A stretch of 64,000 nt of DNA. Source: Burkholderiales bacterium. GTDB taxonomy: Bacteria > Pseudomonadota > Gammaproteobacteria > Burkholderiales > JAEUOS01. A model generated the notes under the pieces. The model did not search any database and had not been told where the DNA came from. It saw nothing but the letters and a program-made list of their open reading frames with translations. Made by a program: the position numbers and the translations under genes. Position 1 is the first letter of the stretch, and every line of letters begins with the position of its first letter. Positions 61,830 to 64,000 of the stretch are shown here, one piece after another. Where the stretch lies: assembly GCA_016790635.1 (NCBI GenBank), contig JAEUOR010000070.1, forward strand, positions 1-64,000, given 5' to 3'.

Positions 61830-62789
61830 ATGACTCTGCCCGTTACCTTTGATGATGTCGTCGCCGCAGCCGGGCGCTTGAACGGGGTCGCACATCGCAC
61901 GCCGGTGCTGACTTCCACGACCGCCGACGCGCTGGCCGGGGCACAGCTCTTCTTCAAGGCCGAGAACCTGCAGCGCATGGGCGCTTTCAAGTTCCGCGGC
62001 GCCTACAACGCCATCGCCAGTCTCGATGCCGAGTCCAAGCGGCGTGGGGTGCTGGCGTTCTCCTCCGGCAATCACGCGCAGGCCATCGCGCTGGCAGGGC
62101 GCCTCTTGGGGGTCGCTGCCACCATCGTCATGCCGAGCGACGCGCCGGCGATCAAGCTCGCCGCGACGCGCGGCTACGGCGCGGAGGTCGTCACCTACGA
62201 CCGCATGACCGAGGACCGCGAAGCATTGGCCAGGCGCCTGGCGGAGGAACGCGGCCTCGCGCTGATCCCGCCGTTCGATCACGCCGCCGTGATCGCCGGG
62301 CAGGGTACCGCTGCCAAGGAACTCTTCGAGGATGTCGGGCTGCTCGACTACCTGTTCGTCTGCGTCGGCGGTGGCGGGCTCATCTCCGGCTGTGCGCTCG
62401 CGGCGCACGCGCTGGCGCCGCAATGCCAGGTGATCGGGGTCGAGCCCGAGGCGGGCAACGACGTGCAGCAGTCGTTTGGGCGCGGCGAGATCGTCAAGAT
62501 TCCGGTGCCGCAGACCATTGCCGATGGCGCGCAGACCCAGGCGCCGGGCAAGCTCACCTTCCCGATCATCCGCGCCCTCGTTACCGACGTGCAAACCGTG
62601 AGCGATGCCGCGCTTGTGGAGGCGATGCGTTTCTTCGCGATGCGCTTGAAGATCGTGGTCGAGCCCACCGGCTGCCTGGCGGCCGCGGCCGTGTTCGCCC
62701 GCCCGCCGCATATCGCCGGCAAGCGCGTCGGCGTGCTCCTCTCCGGCGGCAACGTCGATCCGGCCATGCTGGCACGCGCGCTGGCCTGA
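61830..62789 (+). CDS. threonine/serine dehydratase-like PLP enzyme
   Basis: The 319-residue fold-II PLP protein has Lys54 in GAFKFRGAYNAI for the Schiff base, SSGNHAQAIALAG that cradles the substrate, and VCVGGGGLISGCALAAHAL for phosphate binding. It lacks the regulatory ACT domain of biosynthetic IlvA. Serine racemases, catabolic threonine dehydratases and 3-hydroxyaspartate ammonia-lyases share this size and these motifs, so the exact substrate is open. It follows the groESL terminator and begins its own transcript. Confidence 0.9.
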   Translation: MTLPVTFDDVVAAAGRLNGVAHRTPVLTSTTADALAGAQLFFKAENLQRMGAFKFRGAYNAIASLDAESKRRGVLAFSSGNHAQAIALAGRLLGVAATIVMPSDAPAIKLAATRGYGAEVVTYDRMTEDREALARRLAEERGLALIPPFDHAAVIAGQGTAAKELFEDVGLLDYLFVCVGGGGLISGCALAAHALAPQCQVIGVEPEAGNDVQQSFGRGEIVKIPVPQTIADGAQTQAPGKLTFPIIRALVTDVQTVSDAALVEAMRFFAMRLKIVVEPTGCLAAAAVFARPPHIAGKRVGVLLSGGNVDPAMLARALA

Positions 62790-62886
62790 CAGAGCACCCT
62801 TGCGTTCTTTCAGCCTGGTCTAAACTCGCGCCCTTTGCGACGCTTGGCACCCCTGGTGCGAGGCGTCTTCGCCTCCGAACGCCCCG

Positions 62887-64000
62887 ATGATCCTCTACGC
62901 CGCGACGATCCTGGTATCGAGTTTCCTTCTGTTCCTGGTGCAGCCGATCATCGCCAAGCAGATCCTGCCCTGGTTCGGCGGTTCTGCCGCGGTATGGAGC
63001 ACCTGCCTGGTGTTTTTCCAGTTGGCGCTCCTGGCCGGTTACGCGTATTCGGACGCCTCGCGCTACCTGAAGCCGCGCGTGCAGTCGCTGCTGCACGTGG
63101 TCCTCCTCCTGGTCAGCCTGGCGGTGCTGCCGATCCTGGCCGGCGACGGCTGGAAGCCGGCCGGTGACGAGGACCCGGTGTGGCGCATCCTGGGCCTCCT
63201 GGGCGCCACCATCGGACTTCCGTACCTGATGCTCTCGACCACCGGGCCCCTGGTGCAGTCTTGGTTCGCACGCGAACATGCCGATGCGCGCACCGCGCAG
63301 CGTGTGTACCGCTTTTTCGCGCTGTCCAATTTCGGTTCCCTGGTAGGCCTCCTGGCTTACCCGTTCGTGATCGAACCCTGGGTGTCGACCCGCGTGCAGG
63401 CGACCGCGTGGAGCACCATGTACGCGGTGTTCGTGCTCCTGTGCGCAGGCAGCGCCTGGCGCGCCTGGCGCACCGGCGAGCAGGCAACCGGCACCCTGCC
63501 GGCGACAGCGGCGCCAGCGGGCGATGGCGCCCCCGAAGCGGCTGCAGCGACACTCGACGCTCCTCCCCGACTCGCCGACTACGTGCTGTGGCTGTCCCTG
63601 TCGGGCCTGGCCTCGCTCTTCCTGCTGGCGGCCTCGACCCACATCACGCAGAACGTCGCCTCCATCCCCTTCCTGTGGGTACTGCCGCTGACCCTTTATC
63701 TGCTGACCTTCGTGCTGTGCTTCGAGGGGCGCGGCGGGCGCGGCTGGTACGTGCGCCACGTGTGGCTCGGGCCGACGCTGATCATGGTGGGCCTGATGGC
63801 CTGGGGCCTGACGGCCGAGCAGGGAGTGCTGCACATCGAGCACGCCGTGCCTCTCTACAGCGCGGGACTGTTCTTCGCGTGCATGTTCTGCCACGGCGAA
63901 CTGGCCGCCTCCAAGCCGGCACCACGCCACCTGACACGCTTTTACCTGATGCTGTCGATCGGCGGCGCGGTTGGCGGCATGTTCGTGGGACTCGTCGCGC
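62887..64000 (+). CDS. membrane-bound spermidine synthase-like protein (N-terminal part)
   Basis: An open frame runs from ATG 62887 off the right edge, giving 371 residues of the product. It starts with ILYAATILVSSFLLFLVQPI and KQILPWFGGSAAVWSTCLVF, characteristic of the N-terminal membrane region of fused MFS/spermidine-synthase-like proteins, and continues with LMLSTTGPLVQSWFAR and YRFFALSNFGSLVGLLAYPF. At least eight membrane helices are visible. The methyltransferase-like synthase domain expected at the C-terminus lies beyond the window, so the function is not fully supported. Confidence 0.85.
   Translation, partial: MILYAATILVSSFLLFLVQPIIAKQILPWFGGSAAVWSTCLVFFQLALLAGYAYSDASRYLKPRVQSLLHVVLLLVSLAVLPILAGDGWKPAGDEDPVWRILGLLGATIGLPYLMLSTTGPLVQSWFAREHADARTAQRVYRFFALSNFGSLVGLLAYPFVIEPWVSTRVQATAWSTMYAVFVLLCAGSAWRAWRTGEQATGTLPATAAPAGDGAPEAAAATLDAPPRLADYVLWLSLSGLASLFLLAASTHITQNVASIPFLWVLPLTLYLLTFVLCFEGRGGRGWYVRHVWLGPTLIMVGLMAWGLTAEQGVLHIEHAVPLYSAGLFFACMFCHGELAASKPAPRHLTRFYLMLSIGGAVGGMFVGLVA

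Noticed and set aside
63100..63930. Long minus-strand open frames antisense to the spermidine-synthase-like gene
   Set aside because: Composition-driven shadow frames; the plus-strand frame has clear membrane helices and family motifs.

Overview
The window is high-GC DNA from a betaproteobacterium, most likely a Burkholderiales-type chromosome. This rests on the many Bug/TctC-type solute receptors, the groESL operon with a CIRCE element, a yqjD-yqjE-yqjK group and a FimV-like protein. No rRNA or tRNA gene was seen, so a finer assignment is not possible.

Layout. (1) Bases 1-1930 are a piece of an integron cassette array. Three attC recombination sites (78-143, 705-782, 1849-1930) bound two complete cassettes: a possible Imm11-like immunity protein and a GIY-YIG-like protein. 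The 3' end of a third cassette gene lies at the left edge. No integrase lies in the window. (2) 2.2-3.5 kb carries a LysE-type exporter, a remnant of an XRE regulator and a RHH/RelE-type toxin-antitoxin pair with ACATC/GATGT palindromes upstream. (3) 3.5-11.5 kb holds an alpha/beta hydrolase, a type II NADH dehydrogenase, a TAXI receptor beside a gamma-glutamyltransferase-like enzyme, a PhoD-like phosphatase with an apparent frameshift, and a leaderless subtilase. (4) 11.6-31.5 kb is a dense patchwork of catabolic genes, each group often carrying its own orphan Bug receptor: sulfatase, SDR, D-amino-acid dehydrogenase with enoyl-CoA hydratase, hydrolases, kynureninase with indoleamine 2,3-dioxygenase, SMP-30 lactonase, Fe-ADH, amidase, and a racemase-LysR-saccharopine-dehydrogenase-like operon. 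(5) 31.6-35.6 kb has an Atm1-type ABC exporter, a DUF1801 protein, a neutral zinc metallopeptidase and a small secreted protein. (6) 35.8-40.4 kb is a glycerol-3-phosphate uptake operon (ugpB, amidase, ugpA, ugpE, ugpQ) with no ugpC. (7) 40.5-48.4 kb has a class III CoA-transferase, a full tripartite tricarboxylate transporter (TctC, TctB, TctA), a second TctC and a second gamma-glutamyltransferase-like gene. (8) 48.4-59.4 kb is envelope and cell-surface biology: lytic transglycosylase, UbiD, yqjDEK, a beta-barrel protein, PBP4-type DacB, a PilZ-like protein, FimV, and a protein joining an octapeptide-repeat linker to a degenerate receiver domain. (9) 59.4-64 kb holds heat-shock-regulated groES-groEL with a terminator cluster, a threonine/serine dehydratase-like gene and the start of a membrane-bound spermidine-synthase-like gene.

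How it fits together. The middle of the window reads as a scavenging toolkit: periplasmic receptors deliver organic acids or peptides, and linked hydrolases, dehydrogenases and CoA enzymes process them. The right-hand part is housekeeping. The left edge is the most mobile part, by virtue of the attC sites and remnant genes.
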